Of a DNA stretch of 64,000 nt, positions 32,835 through 41,085 are shown in pieces; the stretch's first letter is position 1, and each line of letters starts with the position of its first letter. The stretch is from Oscillospiraceae bacterium (GTDB lineage Bacteria; Bacillota; Clostridia; Oscillospirales; Oscillospiraceae). Below the pieces are notes generated by a model that searched no databases, had not been told where the DNA came from, and saw only the letters and a list, made by a program, of their open reading frames with translations. The DNA is taken from NCBI GenBank assembly GCA_015068455.1, contig SVKO01000001.1:115815-179814 (forward strand), given 5' to 3'. Made by a program: the position numbers and the translations under genes.

Positions 32835-33554
32835 TTACAGATTGGTGATCAGCAGCACCGCGCCGGAGGCGATCAGCACCACATAGATGATCTTGAGGAA
32901 GGTGGCCTGTTTGACACGCCTGGTGAGCTGTCCGCCGAGCCAGATGGCGACGGCAGTCGGAACGATGGCCAGGCCGCCTGCCCTGAGCACTTCGGGCGTC
33001 AGGCCGCCGCTCGTCCAGAATGTGATGAGCATGACGGTGTTCAGGATGCCCCAGACGGCGTTGACCGTGGCGCGGAACTCCCGTTTTTCGGGCAGCTGAT
33101 CCACCGCATAGATCGCCAGAAAGCTGCCGCCGGAGACGAACAGTCCCTGCATCAGCCCCGAGAGGGCCAGGGCCGTATTCTTCACAGCCTTGGGCGTCTG
33201 CCGCCCGGTGGGGAAAAAGAGCCGCTGCACGCCGATGAAGGCCACCACCGCGCCGTAGATCGGCAGCAGGATGTTTGACGGCAGCTTGCCGGTGAGCCAC
33301 ATGCCCCCCAGCACGCCGATGAGCATCACGCCGGCCATTTTGGCAAGCTCACGCCAGTTGATGTACTTATAATCGGTGATCAGCACCGAGAGGCCGGCGA
33401 GCCAGGCGGTGAAGGTGGTGACCGGCTTGACCACGCCCAAAGGAAGCAGCATCAGTCCCAGCGGCATAATGATCAGCGGCCCGCCGAAGCCCACCGTGGA
33501 CTGGACGAACACGCCGAAGGTCATCACAAGAAGAAACAGCAGCAGCTTGGTCAT
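32835..33554 (-). CDS. TauE/SafE-family sulfite/anion exporter-like membrane protein
   Basis: The start at 33554 follows AAAGGAG; the frame extends 38 codons upstream without support. The product has 239 residues and eight hydrophobic segments. TFGVFVQSTVGFGGPLIIMPLGL and GLMQGLFVSGGSFLAIYAV are the two halves of the TauE repeat. The family moves sulfite, sulfonates or other organic anions. No substrate-specific neighbours are present. Confidence 0.85.
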   Translation of the reverse strand: MTKLLLFLLVMTFGVFVQSTVGFGGPLIIMPLGLMLLPLGVVKPVTTFTAWLAGLSVLITDYKYINWRELAKMAGVMLIGVLGGMWLTGKLPSNILLPIYGAVVAFIGVQRLFFPTGRQTPKAVKNTALALSGLMQGLFVSGGSFLAIYAVDQLPEKREFRATVNAVWGILNTVMLITFWTSGGLTPEVLRAGGLAIVPTAVAIWLGGQLTRRVKQATFLKIIYVVLIASGAVLLITNL

Positions 33555-33602
33555 GGAAACTCCTTTCCGCGGGCAGGTGTCAAATTGGTTCCTGATGCAC
33601 CG

Positions 33603-33631
33603 ATTATACGGAAAAACCGACCGTTTGTAAA
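33603..33631 (-). promoter_or_regulatory. Promoter of the TauE-like gene
   Basis: TTTACA, 17 bp, TATAAT on the minus strand. Confidence 0.8.
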
Positions 33632-33675
33632 GGGATTGCAGAAAAACACCGGAAAGATGCCGGCGCACCCTTCTG

Positions 33676-34383
33676 TCAATCGGAATTTACCGTTCCATCC
33701 GCAAGAATCATGGAGATGAGCTTCTCAATGTGGATCTTCATAACATCCAGACAGGGAGCGGCGGTCAGGCTGTCATTCAGGATCAGCGGGAGCTCTGTGC
33801 AGCCGAGGACGATGGCCTGGGCATTCTCGTCGGATACCAGGCGGTCGGAAATTGCGCGCAAACGCTGCTGCGTTTCCGGGACAACCCGCGCCAGTTCAAG
33901 CTCCGTCTCAATTTTTTCGCCGATATACCGCATCTCGAATTCCAGCGGCGTGACGACTTCAATTCCCTGTGCACGGAACGTTTTCTGGAAGAAGGACCCC
34001 TTCATGGTGGGATACGTGCCAAGCAGCGCGATCCTGCCGTATCCGAGCATTTTTGCCCGTTCACAGGCTGTTTCCACGATGCTGATGATGGGAATGGGCG
34101 ATTTCTCTGAGATTTCATCAAAGACAATATGCGGTGTGATTCCCGTCAAACAGGCAAAATCCGCCCCAGCATCTGCAAGCGCTTGAAAGCCTTTGAGAAG
34201 ATATGCTGTCAGCCCCGCATAATCCTTCTCATCGCAGAACCGAAGCACGTCAAACACACTCAGGCTCTCGATCGCAAGATGGGGAAAGCGTCCGGTCTTT
34301 GCCTGAACTCCGTATTCAATCTGACGATAATATTCAATCGTAGACTCCGGCCCGGTTCCGCCGATCAATCCAAGCTTTTTCAT
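33676..34383 (-). CDS. Aspartate/glutamate racemase-family protein lacking the first catalytic Cys
   Basis: The product has 235 residues. The start KKLGLIGGTGPESTIEYYRQI and the C-terminal VLGCTELPLIL (second catalytic Cys) place it in the Asp/Glu racemase family. At the position where the first Cys occurs (usually CNTxH) it reads GADFACLTGITPH, with Gly in place of Cys. A subgroup of this family with TPHIVFDEI also lacks that Cys. Such proteins may act on other substrates or as one-base enzymes. It is a single-gene unit with its own promoter. Confidence 0.82.
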   Translation of the reverse strand: MKKLGLIGGTGPESTIEYYRQIEYGVQAKTGRFPHLAIESLSVFDVLRFCDEKDYAGLTAYLLKGFQALADAGADFACLTGITPHIVFDEISEKSPIPIISIVETACERAKMLGYGRIALLGTYPTMKGSFFQKTFRAQGIEVVTPLEFEMRYIGEKIETELELARVVPETQQRLRAISDRLVSDENAQAIVLGCTELPLILNDSLTAAPCLDVMKIHIEKLISMILADGTVNSD

Positions 34384-34427
34384 ATTGCCTCTCCCTCCTC
34401 ATAAACAAAGCACGATGGATTGAGGTG

Positions 34428-34456
34428 ATTATACTATACGATGCCGGCAAAAACAA
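34428..34456 (-). promoter_or_regulatory. Promoter of the racemase-like gene
   Basis: TTGTTT, 17 bp, TATAAT on the minus strand. Confidence 0.7.
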
Positions 34457-34520
34457 CAGACGCTTTCGGTCGATTCTGCGGCGCCTGCGGCGTCTGATGA
34501 CCCTTGGCGTTGTTCTGACG
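34457..34520. repeat. Relative of the 149-bp intergenic repeat
   Basis: CTTTCGGTCGATTCTGCGGC and the tail ATGACCCTTGGCGTTGTTCTGACG match repeats at 3956-4045 and 5398-5467. It joins the tRNA-tail array directly. Confidence 0.65.
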
Positions 34521-34522
34521 TG

Positions 34523-35217
34523 CCGGAAGGGACTCGCTGCATTTTTGCCTGCGGCAGAAATGTAAGGTTGCGGCGGCTGGCAGCGCTCAAAGCCCTTCGG
34601 AATCTTCTATTGCTGCCCTTGCGCACATCCGCCGGAAGGGACTCGCTGCATTTCTGCCTGCGGCAGAAATGTAAGGTTGCGGCGGCTGGCAGCGCTCAAA
34701 GCCCTTCGGAATCTTCTATTGCTACCCTTGCGCACATCCGCCGGAAGGGACTCGCTGCATTTTTTCCTTTGGAAAAAATGTAAGGTTGCGGCGCGGACAG
34801 CGCGCTGCCCTTCGGAGCCTTCTATTTCAGTCCTTGCGCGCATACGCCGGAAGGGACTCGCTGCATTTCTGCCTGCGGCAGAAATGTATCGTTGCGGCAC
34901 GGACAGCGCGCTGCCCTTCGAAGCCTTCTATTTCAGTCCTTGCGCGCATACGCCGGAAGGGACTCGCTGCATTTTTGCCTTTGGCAAAAATGTAAGGTCG
35001 CGGCGGCTGGCAGCGCTCAAAGCCCTTCGGAATCTTCTATTGCTGCCCTTGCGCACATCCGCCGGAAGGGACTCGCTGCATTTCTGCCTGCGGCAGAAAT
35101 GTAAGGTTGCGGCACGGACAGCGCGCTGCCCTTCGGAGCCTTCTATTTCAGTCCTTGCGTACATACGCCGGAAGGGACTCGCTGCATTTTTGCCTTTGGC
35201 AAAAATGTAAGGTTGCG
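34523..35217 (-). repeat. Tandem array of 106-109 bp units, each carrying the 3' tail of tRNA-Arg
   Basis: Unit starts are 34523, 34632, 34741, 34847, 34953, 35062 and 35168. On the minus strand each ends with CGAGTCCCTTCCGGCG(T), identical to the T-stem/acceptor end of the tRNA-Arg just upstream in transcription (35334-35407). Each unit also has a hairpin such as CATTTCTGCC/GGCAGAAATG. Two body types alternate: A (GCTGGCAGCGCTCAAAGCCC) and B (CGGACAGCGCGCTGCCC). Open frames across it are arginine-rich but have no convincing start, so I do not call a gene. Confidence 0.9.
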
Positions 35218-35291
35218 CCGCCGGGGACGGCGGTGCCCGACAGTCCACCGGACTGTCGGAACTTATCTTTCGAGTCCCTTCCTAACAAAAG

Positions 35292-35333
35292 CCAAAATGC
35301 GGCATACAGCTTTTGCTGTATGCCGCATTTTGG
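35292..35333 (-). terminator. Terminator overlapping the CCA end of tRNA-Arg
   Basis: A perfect 19-bp stem (arms 35292-35310 and 35315-35333) with loop TTTT; minus-strand sequence after it is T-rich (GCTTTTGTT). The first three stem bases are the CCA of the tRNA. Confidence 0.8.
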
Positions 35334-35407
35334 TACGCCGGAAGGGACTCGAACCCCCGACCTTCTGGTTCGTAGCCAGACACTCTATCCAACTGAGCTA
35401 CCGGCGC
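35334..35407 (-). tRNA. tRNA-Arg (anticodon ACG), CCA encoded
   Basis: The minus strand folds as GCGCCGG acceptor (with CCGGCGT, leaving a G1-U72 wobble), D-arm GCTCAGTTGGATAGAGT, anticodon loop CTACGAA, T-arm GGGGGTTCGAGTCCCTT and discriminator A. CCA is at 35331-35333. Confidence 0.96.
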
Positions 35408-35429
35408 ATGTGCACTATCGCGCCCAGAT

Positions 35430-35458
35430 ATCATAGCACAGCAGCGGGGAAAATGCAA
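35430..35458 (-). promoter_or_regulatory. Promoter of tRNA-Arg
   Basis: TTGCAT, 17 bp, TATGAT on the minus strand, 22 bp before the tRNA. Confidence 0.85.
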
Positions 35459-35497
35459 GCTTTTTTTCAAATGTTTCCGGTTTTCGGTAAAAGTGCG

Positions 35498-35526
35498 TTG
35501 AAATGCAGACGGAAATGGCGTAGAAT
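35498..35526 (+). promoter_or_regulatory. Promoter of the polysaccharide deacetylase gene
   Basis: TTGAAA, 17 bp, TAGAAT, 36 bp before the start codon. Confidence 0.75.
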
Positions 35527-35562
35527 AGAAGAAGCCAAACACAAAACAAAGGAGGCCGCTTC

Positions 35563-36789
35563 ATGAAAAAACTGGTCATCGTTCTGAGCATCATCCTGGC
35601 GCTGATGCTGATCTTCCTGGGCGTGCGGCATTTCCTTTCCACCCGCGCCGAGGTTCCCGCCGAGCCCGCCGTTTCCGCAAGCGTGCCGGAGAACGACCCG
35701 GCGCCCGAACCCGCGCCGGAACCGGAACCCGCTCCGGCGCCGGAGCCCGAGCCGGAACCGGAGCCTGAGCCGCCCCTGGAGTCCGGAGAAGCGATCACGC
35801 TGAACGGTGCGGAGCTGCCCACATTCCTCCTGGACGGCGCAGCCTATGTGGAGGCGCAGCAGCTGGCCGACGCCCTGGGCGTAGAGCTGACTCTGGATGC
35901 GGGCAGCGCATCCTTCGGCAGCGTCCGCCCCACGGTCTTTACCGAAGGCGGCAGCGTCTGCGACCGGGCCGGGAGCGACTGCCCCCTCACCCGGCAGCCC
36001 TTTGTGCGCGACGAGCGCTTCTTTATCGGCGCCGACGACCTGACCCAGGCCTTCCTGCTTTCCACCTACACCCTGCCCGAGACGGAGAAGACCCTGCTCA
36101 CCGCCGGCGGCGGCGATTGGGAGATCCCGGAGGATCACAACGTCCCCGTGCTGATGTACCACGCGGTCAGCAACGACATCTGGGGCATCGGAGAGCTGTT
36201 CGTCGATCCCGCCGAGATGGAGAAGCAGCTGCAGTACCTGGTGGACAACGACTACGATCCCATCTGGTTTGAGGATCTGCGCGACATTGAGCAGTACGAC
36301 AAGCCCGTGATCCTCACCTTCGACGACGGCTACGCCGACAACTATCTGGAGCTGCTGCCCCTGCTGGAGAAGTACAACGTCAAGGCGACCTTCTTCGTGA
36401 TCGCCGGCGTGCTGGGCACAAAAATGTTCATGTCGGAGGAGATGGTCCGCGAATCGGCCGAATCCGGCGTGGTATCCATCCAGAGCCACGGCCTGACCCA
36501 CCACCACCTCGGGGAAATGGACGAAGAGACCCTGCGCTATGAATTCAGCGAGAGCAAGCGCATCCTTGCGGAGCTTACCGGGCGCGAACCCTATGTCATC
36601 TGCTATCCCGAGGGCAATTACAGCGACCTCACCCTGGAGATCGGACCAGAGTACTTCAAATTCGGCATCATGATGAACGGCTACCTCTACAACACCTCCG
36701 ACGACCCCTTCCTGGTCAGCCGCTACTATATCGCCCGCTACACCGATCTGGACGACTTCGCCGCGAAGCTTGCCGAAGCGGAGGAATAA
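35563..36789 (+). CDS. Membrane-anchored polysaccharide deacetylase (CE4)
   Basis: AAAGGAGG precedes the ATG. The product has 408 residues. An N-terminal anchor (LVIVLSIILALMLIFLGV) is followed by a Pro/Glu-rich stalk at about residues 42-73, a copper-amine-oxidase-N-like region (LNGAELPTFLLDGAAYVEAQQLADALGVEL), then the NodB domain from about residue 195. That domain shows VLMYHAV, ILTFDDGYADN (catalytic Asp and metal Asp), SIQSHGLTHHHL (metal His pair) and CYPEGNYS. It probably removes acetyl groups from peptidoglycan or another wall glycan outside the membrane. Confidence 0.88.
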   Translation: MKKLVIVLSIILALMLIFLGVRHFLSTRAEVPAEPAVSASVPENDPAPEPAPEPEPAPAPEPEPEPEPEPPLESGEAITLNGAELPTFLLDGAAYVEAQQLADALGVELTLDAGSASFGSVRPTVFTEGGSVCDRAGSDCPLTRQPFVRDERFFIGADDLTQAFLLSTYTLPETEKTLLTAGGGDWEIPEDHNVPVLMYHAVSNDIWGIGELFVDPAEMEKQLQYLVDNDYDPIWFEDLRDIEQYDKPVILTFDDGYADNYLELLPLLEKYNVKATFFVIAGVLGTKMFMSEEMVRESAESGVVSIQSHGLTHHHLGEMDEETLRYEFSESKRILAELTGREPYVICYPEGNYSDLTLEIGPEYFKFGIMMNGYLYNTSDDPFLVSRYYIARYTDLDDFAAKLAEAEE

Positions 36790-36810
36790 GCAGCCCGGAC
36801 AATCAAAGCA

Positions 36811-36844
36811 AACGCCCCTTTCCCGGAATCGGGAAAGGGGCGTT
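36811..36844. terminator. Bidirectional terminator between deacetylase and pta
   Basis: A perfect 15-bp stem (AACGCCCCTTTCCCG arm), loop GAAT, between convergent genes; the T-run is short on either side. Confidence 0.75.
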
Positions 36845-36855
36845 GTTTCTGCGGA

Positions 36856-37866
36856 TCAGGCCATGCCGGCGGTGATGATGGCCATCTTGTAGACCTCCTC
36901 GGCGTTGCAGCCGCGGGACAGGTCGTTGATGGGGGCGTTCAGGCCCTGCAGGATGGGGCCGTAGGCCTCGAAGCCGCCCAGGCGCTGGGCGATCTTGTAG
37001 CCGATGTTGCCCGCTTCGATGCAGGGGAAGATGAAGGTGTTGGCGTAGCCGGCAACGGTGCTGCCGGGGAACTTGAGCTGACCCACCACCGGGGACACGG
37101 CGGCGTCGAACTGCATCTCGCCGTCGATGGCGAGGTCCGGGGCCATTTCCTTGGCGCGGACGGAGGCGTCGTGGCTGAGCTGGACGGTGCCGCCCTTGCC
37201 GGAGCCCTTGGTGGAGAACGAAAGCATGGCGACCTTCGGATCGATGCCGAAGAATTCCGCCGTGCGGGCCGACTCGATGGCCACCTCGGCCAGCTTGTCC
37301 GCCGCGGTGAAGGTCACGTTGCCTTCCTTGTCTACGCTGTCCTCATAGCTGAGGTTGATGGCGCAGTCGCCCATGCAGTACTTCTCCACGCCCTTCTCCG
37401 TCTCGCGGAAGAGGATGAAGCAGGAGCTGACGAGGTGCGCGCCCTTGCGGGTCTTGACCAGCTGCAGGGCCGGACGGACGGTATCGGCGGTGGAGTAGGT
37501 GGCGCCGCCCAGCAGGGCGTCGGCCTTGCCCATCTTGACCAGCATGGTGCCGAAATAGTTGCCCTTCTTCAGCAGGTCGCGGCACTGCTCCTCGGTCATC
37601 TTGCCCTTGCGCAGCTCCACCATGGTCTGCACCATGTTCTCCATGTCGGCATAGGTCAGCGGATCGATGACCGTGGCCTTGTCCACGTTGAAGCCGCCGT
37701 TGCGGGCAGCCTGGGCCACCTCGTCGGGGGCGCCGATGAGGATGACGTCCATGAGATCGTCCTTGATGAGGCGGTCCGCCGCCTCGAGAATGCGCGCATC
37801 GGTGCCTTCGGTGAAGACGATGGTGCGGCGCGTGGCCTTCAATGCGTCCAGAAGCTTTGTAAACAT
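36856..37866 (-). CDS. pta: Phosphate acetyltransferase
   Basis: GGAGGA precedes the ATG. The 336-residue product is the short, single-domain Pta form. Features include RTIVFTEGTDARILEAADRL, GGATYSTADTVRPALQLVKTR, VAMLSFSTKGSGKG and the C-terminal NTFIFPCIEAGNIGYKIAQRLGG with GPILQGLNAPINDLSRGC. It interconverts acetyl-CoA and acetyl phosphate in fermentation to acetate. Acetate kinase is not in the window. Confidence 0.95.
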   Translation of the reverse strand: MFTKLLDALKATRRTIVFTEGTDARILEAADRLIKDDLMDVILIGAPDEVAQAARNGGFNVDKATVIDPLTYADMENMVQTMVELRKGKMTEEQCRDLLKKGNYFGTMLVKMGKADALLGGATYSTADTVRPALQLVKTRKGAHLVSSCFILFRETEKGVEKYCMGDCAINLSYEDSVDKEGNVTFTAADKLAEVAIESARTAEFFGIDPKVAMLSFSTKGSGKGGTVQLSHDASVRAKEMAPDLAIDGEMQFDAAVSPVVGQLKFPGSTVAGYANTFIFPCIEAGNIGYKIAQRLGGFEAYGPILQGLNAPINDLSRGCNAEEVYKMAIITAGMA

Positions 37867-37913
37867 AATGATCCTCCATATCCTTGAGACCTTGTCTCGA
37901 ATTTTCCAAAAAC

Positions 37914-37942
37914 ATTATACAACCTTTTCCCCGGCTCGACAA
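37914..37942 (-). promoter_or_regulatory. Promoter of pta
   Basis: TTGTCG, 17 bp, TATAAT on the minus strand. Confidence 0.8.
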
Positions 37943-37969
37943 GGGAAATTTCGCCGTTTTTCATAGTCC

Positions 37970-37998
37970 TTGCAAAAATCCCCCGGATCGGCTAAAAT
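37970..37998 (+). promoter_or_regulatory. Promoter of cca
   Basis: TTGCAA, 17 bp, TAAAAT, 24 bp before the cca start. Confidence 0.8.
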
Positions 37999-38022
37999 AA
38001 TCAAAAACAAGGAGGTGATCCG

Positions 38023-39345
38023 ATGCTGCCGAATTCCGTGCGCGAGGCGCTTTTGCGGCTGAATGAAGCCGGCTTTGAGGCCTGGCTGGTGGGCGGCTGC
38101 GTCCGCGACCGCCTCATGGGCGCGGAGCCCCACGACTACGATATCACCACCTCGGCCATCCCCGAGGAAACCGAGGCCGTCTTCGCCGGCGAGCGGATCA
38201 TCGAAACCGGCCTGCGCCACGGCACCGTGACGGTGCTCCTGTCCGGCGAGCCCCTGGAGATCACCACCTTCCGCACCGAGGCCGCCTACTCCGACCACCG
38301 CCGCCCCGACGCCGTCTGCTTCACCCGGAGCCTGCGGGGGGATCTGGCCCGGCGGGATTTCACCGTGAACGCCATCGCCATGGACGCCGACGGCCGCCTC
38401 TGCGACCCCTTCGGCGGACGGGCGGATCTGGAAAAAAAGATCCTGCGCGCCGTGGGCGATCCCGAGGCCCGCTTCCGGGAGGACGCCCTGCGCATCCTGC
38501 GCTGCGCGCGCTTTTCCTCCGTGCTGGGCTTTGCCATCGAGCCTGCCACGGCGGCGGCCATGGTTCGCTGCCGGGAGCTTCTGGCCTACGTGAGCGCCGA
38601 GCGGATCTATACAGAGCTGACGAAGCTGCTGTGCGGGCAGGACGTGCGGCGCTTACTCATGGATCACACGGACGTGCTGGGCGCGGTGCTGCCGGAGCTT
38701 TTGCCCATGAAGGGCTTTGACCAGCGCAATTTTCACCACATCTACGACGTGCTGGAGCACACCGCCCGGGTGGTGGAAAACGTGCCGCCGGCGCCGCGGC
38801 TGCGCTGGGCCGCCCTGTTCCACGACGCGGGCAAGCCCGCCTGCTTCACCCTGGACGAGCAGGGCGTCGGCCATTTCTACGGCCACGCCGAGAAGAGCCG
38901 GGAGCTGGCGGACGCCGCCCTGCTGCGGCTGAAAACGGACAACGCCACCCGGGAGGCCGCCGACCAGCTCATCCGCTATCACGACTGGCCCATGGAGCCC
39001 ACGGCCGCCGTCGTCCGGCGGGCGCTGAATAAGCTCGGCCCCGAGGGGCTCCGGGATCTGATCGCCCTCAAGCGGGCGGACAACCTGGCCCAGGCCCCCG
39101 AATTCCGGGACCGCCAGCGCACCTGCGACGAAATCGAGGCCCTGGCGGCACAGATTATAGCCGAGCAGCAGGCCTTCTCCCTGAAGGATCTGGCGATCAA
39201 CGGCGGCGACCTCCGCGCCCTGGGCATTCCCCCCGGCCCGGAGATGGGCCGCATCCTGGACGAGCTCCTGGACGCCGTCATCTCCGACCGCCTGCCCAAT
39301 GAGCGCGAAGCGCTTCTTGCCGCTGCCAATGCCCTCTGCCCGTAG
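38023..39345 (+). CDS. cca: CCA tRNA nucleotidyltransferase with HD domain
   Basis: AAGGAGGTGA precedes the ATG. The product has 440 residues. The class II nucleotidyltransferase head shows LVGGCVRDRLMG and the catalytic HDYDITTS. Next come RRDFTVNAIAMD and the neck REDALRILRCARFS. An HD domain lies at about 240-345 (HIYDVLEHTARVV, ALFHDAGKP, HAEKSRELAD). It adds or repairs the 3' CCA of tRNAs. Both tRNAs in the window already encode CCA, so its role here may be mainly repair. Confidence 0.93.
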   Translation: MLPNSVREALLRLNEAGFEAWLVGGCVRDRLMGAEPHDYDITTSAIPEETEAVFAGERIIETGLRHGTVTVLLSGEPLEITTFRTEAAYSDHRRPDAVCFTRSLRGDLARRDFTVNAIAMDADGRLCDPFGGRADLEKKILRAVGDPEARFREDALRILRCARFSSVLGFAIEPATAAAMVRCRELLAYVSAERIYTELTKLLCGQDVRRLLMDHTDVLGAVLPELLPMKGFDQRNFHHIYDVLEHTARVVENVPPAPRLRWAALFHDAGKPACFTLDEQGVGHFYGHAEKSRELADAALLRLKTDNATREAADQLIRYHDWPMEPTAAVVRRALNKLGPEGLRDLIALKRADNLAQAPEFRDRQRTCDEIEALAAQIIAEQQAFSLKDLAINGGDLRALGIPPGPEMGRILDELLDAVISDRLPNEREALLAAANALCP

Positions 39346-39422
39346 GCTTGCTGTCCCACATGCGCCCGTTGGGTTCCGGCGAATCACACTGTATCGCAAA
39401 CAGAACAAAAGAGGTAAATGAA

Positions 39423-40169
39423 ATGAAAAAACGATCCTCTATCTTTTTCTGTATGATTGTCCTTTTGTGCTTTTGCGCGTGTTCTTATCATCCCCCGGAG
39501 GGATGGACGAGAAGGCATCACACCTTCAACGAGGTCAACGCATTCGCAAAATCGATTGATTCCAATGCCACAGTGTCAAAAGAACATACTGATTCTGAGG
39601 ACAGTTACAACGGGCGATATCGAGAATGGGATGCCGCGATCAACGGGGTAGACTGCCACGTTGCAAGCGTCTCCGATTGGGTGTGGAACGAGGGAATTGG
39701 CCTGGTTGAGGCCCCCAGAAGGTATTATCGGATCGATACAGATTATGATTACACGATCATGCAGTCAATCCTTTCGGAGCATTATCCTGAATGGGAAATG
39801 CAGCAAAATTACCCTGAACCCATAGACGAGATCTACATTAAATATCTTAACAACAGCACACCCAAAAGGATCCAAGTTGTTTTAACGCTGCCCGACTTCA
39901 GAATGCTGAATGATGATGAGCTTGCGCAGGTCTGGCAGACGGCAAAGCGAATAAACGAAGAATACGAAGCGCTTTCCTTCGACAGAAAGGCGTTTTTCGG
40001 CGTCCCCTCACCGGGTGTGTACACGGAAGGCCTCCATTTTGAAAAATATGTCAAGCTGGATTCATATACATTTATCGACGATTTTTCAGAAAAAGGAAAA
40101 CAGGACTTCTTGCAGGAATACCGAGAAGACTGGGACCTATTAGACTCGGGATTGCCTGTGCAGGACTGA
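39423..40169 (+). CDS. Putative lipoprotein of unknown function
   Basis: GAGGT precedes the ATG at 39423. The 248-residue product has a short signal peptide ending in LLCFCACSYHPPEGW, a weak lipobox with several candidate cysteines. The rest is soluble and Tyr/Trp/Glu-rich (DSEDSYNGRYREWDAAINGVDCHVASVSDWVWNEG, DTDYDYTIMQSILSEHYPEWEM). I recognise no domain. It lies 77 bp after cca and is less GC-rich than that gene, suggesting a separately acquired gene. Confidence 0.6.
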   Translation: MKKRSSIFFCMIVLLCFCACSYHPPEGWTRRHHTFNEVNAFAKSIDSNATVSKEHTDSEDSYNGRYREWDAAINGVDCHVASVSDWVWNEGIGLVEAPRRYYRIDTDYDYTIMQSILSEHYPEWEMQQNYPEPIDEIYIKYLNNSTPKRIQVVLTLPDFRMLNDDELAQVWQTAKRINEEYEALSFDRKAFFGVPSPGVYTEGLHFEKYVKLDSYTFIDDFSEKGKQDFLQEYREDWDLLDSGLPVQD

Positions 40170-40430
40170 AAACAACAAGATATATGTTCCAACCCCTCAG
40201 TCGCCTGCGGCGACAGCTCCGCCAAAGGCACGCCCTTCGGGTGCCTCCCGGAGGGAGCCAAGGGGCGCTGTGCATTGTAAGGAGCGCCGTAGGGAGGCAT
40301 CCCCAGATGTCTCCGAATGGCAGGGTCGATTTTGCAAAGAATCATCGAAACCTGCTGCAGCACTTCGGTGCAGCACTGAATTGTTTACACCACAGGAGAC
40401 GGTTCTGTGATTATTATAGGAGAGAGAACG
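40170..40430. repeat. Gene-free spacer with dispersed repeat fragments
   Basis: It starts with CCTCAGTCGCCTGCGGCGAC, a palindromic fragment common between genes of gut clostridia. It ends with CACAGGAGACGGTTCTGTG (about 40391-40412), a single copy of the REP-like core seen at 12003. No gene is supported. Confidence 0.55.
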
Positions 40431-41000
40431 ATGTATCCAAACGGAATGCTGGTTCAGGCACTGAATGAAAAAACAAGTTTTATAAAACACTTCCCTTATT
40501 ATGGAATCAATGCTTATCACAGCTTCCCGTTGATTGGGCGCACGGACGAAGAAAGCAGAAAATTGACGGACCTTCAGCTGTTTATAAAAACAGAGAACGA
40601 ACCGCGTATTGTCAACGAATTCATAACGGATCCTGGTTTATTCCGACGGTATACTGATAAATGTGTAGAATTACAGATTGCATGCCGCGTTTTGCTGATA
40701 GAGAGTGATTACGCCGGCGAAAAATGGGAAGGCTCCTTGCCTAATCGAAAGGTTTTGGGTTATGAGTACTGTCCCATTCCGATTGACGAGCAAATCATTA
40801 CTGACATGGACTGGTACAGGGGTTTCGCAAAGTACTGGCCTAAACTCAATCCATATGGGTTATTTGACACATACGAAGAGATTGCACGCTTTGTTGTGGA
40901 ATACAATCGGGCATTTACTGCACATGAAGTCGGAGACGGCCCCATGGATGCGTATATTTGCAGAGTATCTCAAGTTCTTTCCAAAGCTACCGGCGAATAA
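40431..41000 (+). CDS. Hypothetical protein, immunity-like size
   Basis: AGGAGAGA precedes the ATG at 40431. The 189-residue soluble protein has low GC for the window and a rich mix of aromatic and charged residues (GINAYHSFPLIGRTDEESRKLTDLQLFIKTE, CRVLLIESDYAGEKWEGSLPNRKVLGYEYCPIP, DTYEEIARFVVEYNRAF). I do not recognise the family. Its composition, solitary position and flanking REP-like repeat resemble the gene at 12144, and both may be stray immunity or cargo genes. Confidence 0.55.
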   Translation: MYPNGMLVQALNEKTSFIKHFPYYGINAYHSFPLIGRTDEESRKLTDLQLFIKTENEPRIVNEFITDPGLFRRYTDKCVELQIACRVLLIESDYAGEKWEGSLPNRKVLGYEYCPIPIDEQIITDMDWYRGFAKYWPKLNPYGLFDTYEEIARFVVEYNRAFTAHEVGDGPMDAYICRVSQVLSKATGE

Positions 41001-41085
41001 TATCCGGGACAACTGTGTATTACTGCTCCGGTTCTGCGCGCTCTTTCTGTGGCAGCGGGTTGCAGTTTTCTGAGCCGGGGGGATT

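Noticed and set aside
34523..35217. Possible CRISPR array
   Set aside because: Whole 106-109 bp units are repeated, including the parts between the short motif; there are no unique spacers and no cas genes.
34429..35436. Several arginine-rich open frames on both strands in the tRNA-tail array
   Set aside because: They are translated repeats with hairpins and no SD sites. By analogy with tyrT a peptide is conceivable, but nothing in the sequence supports one start over another.
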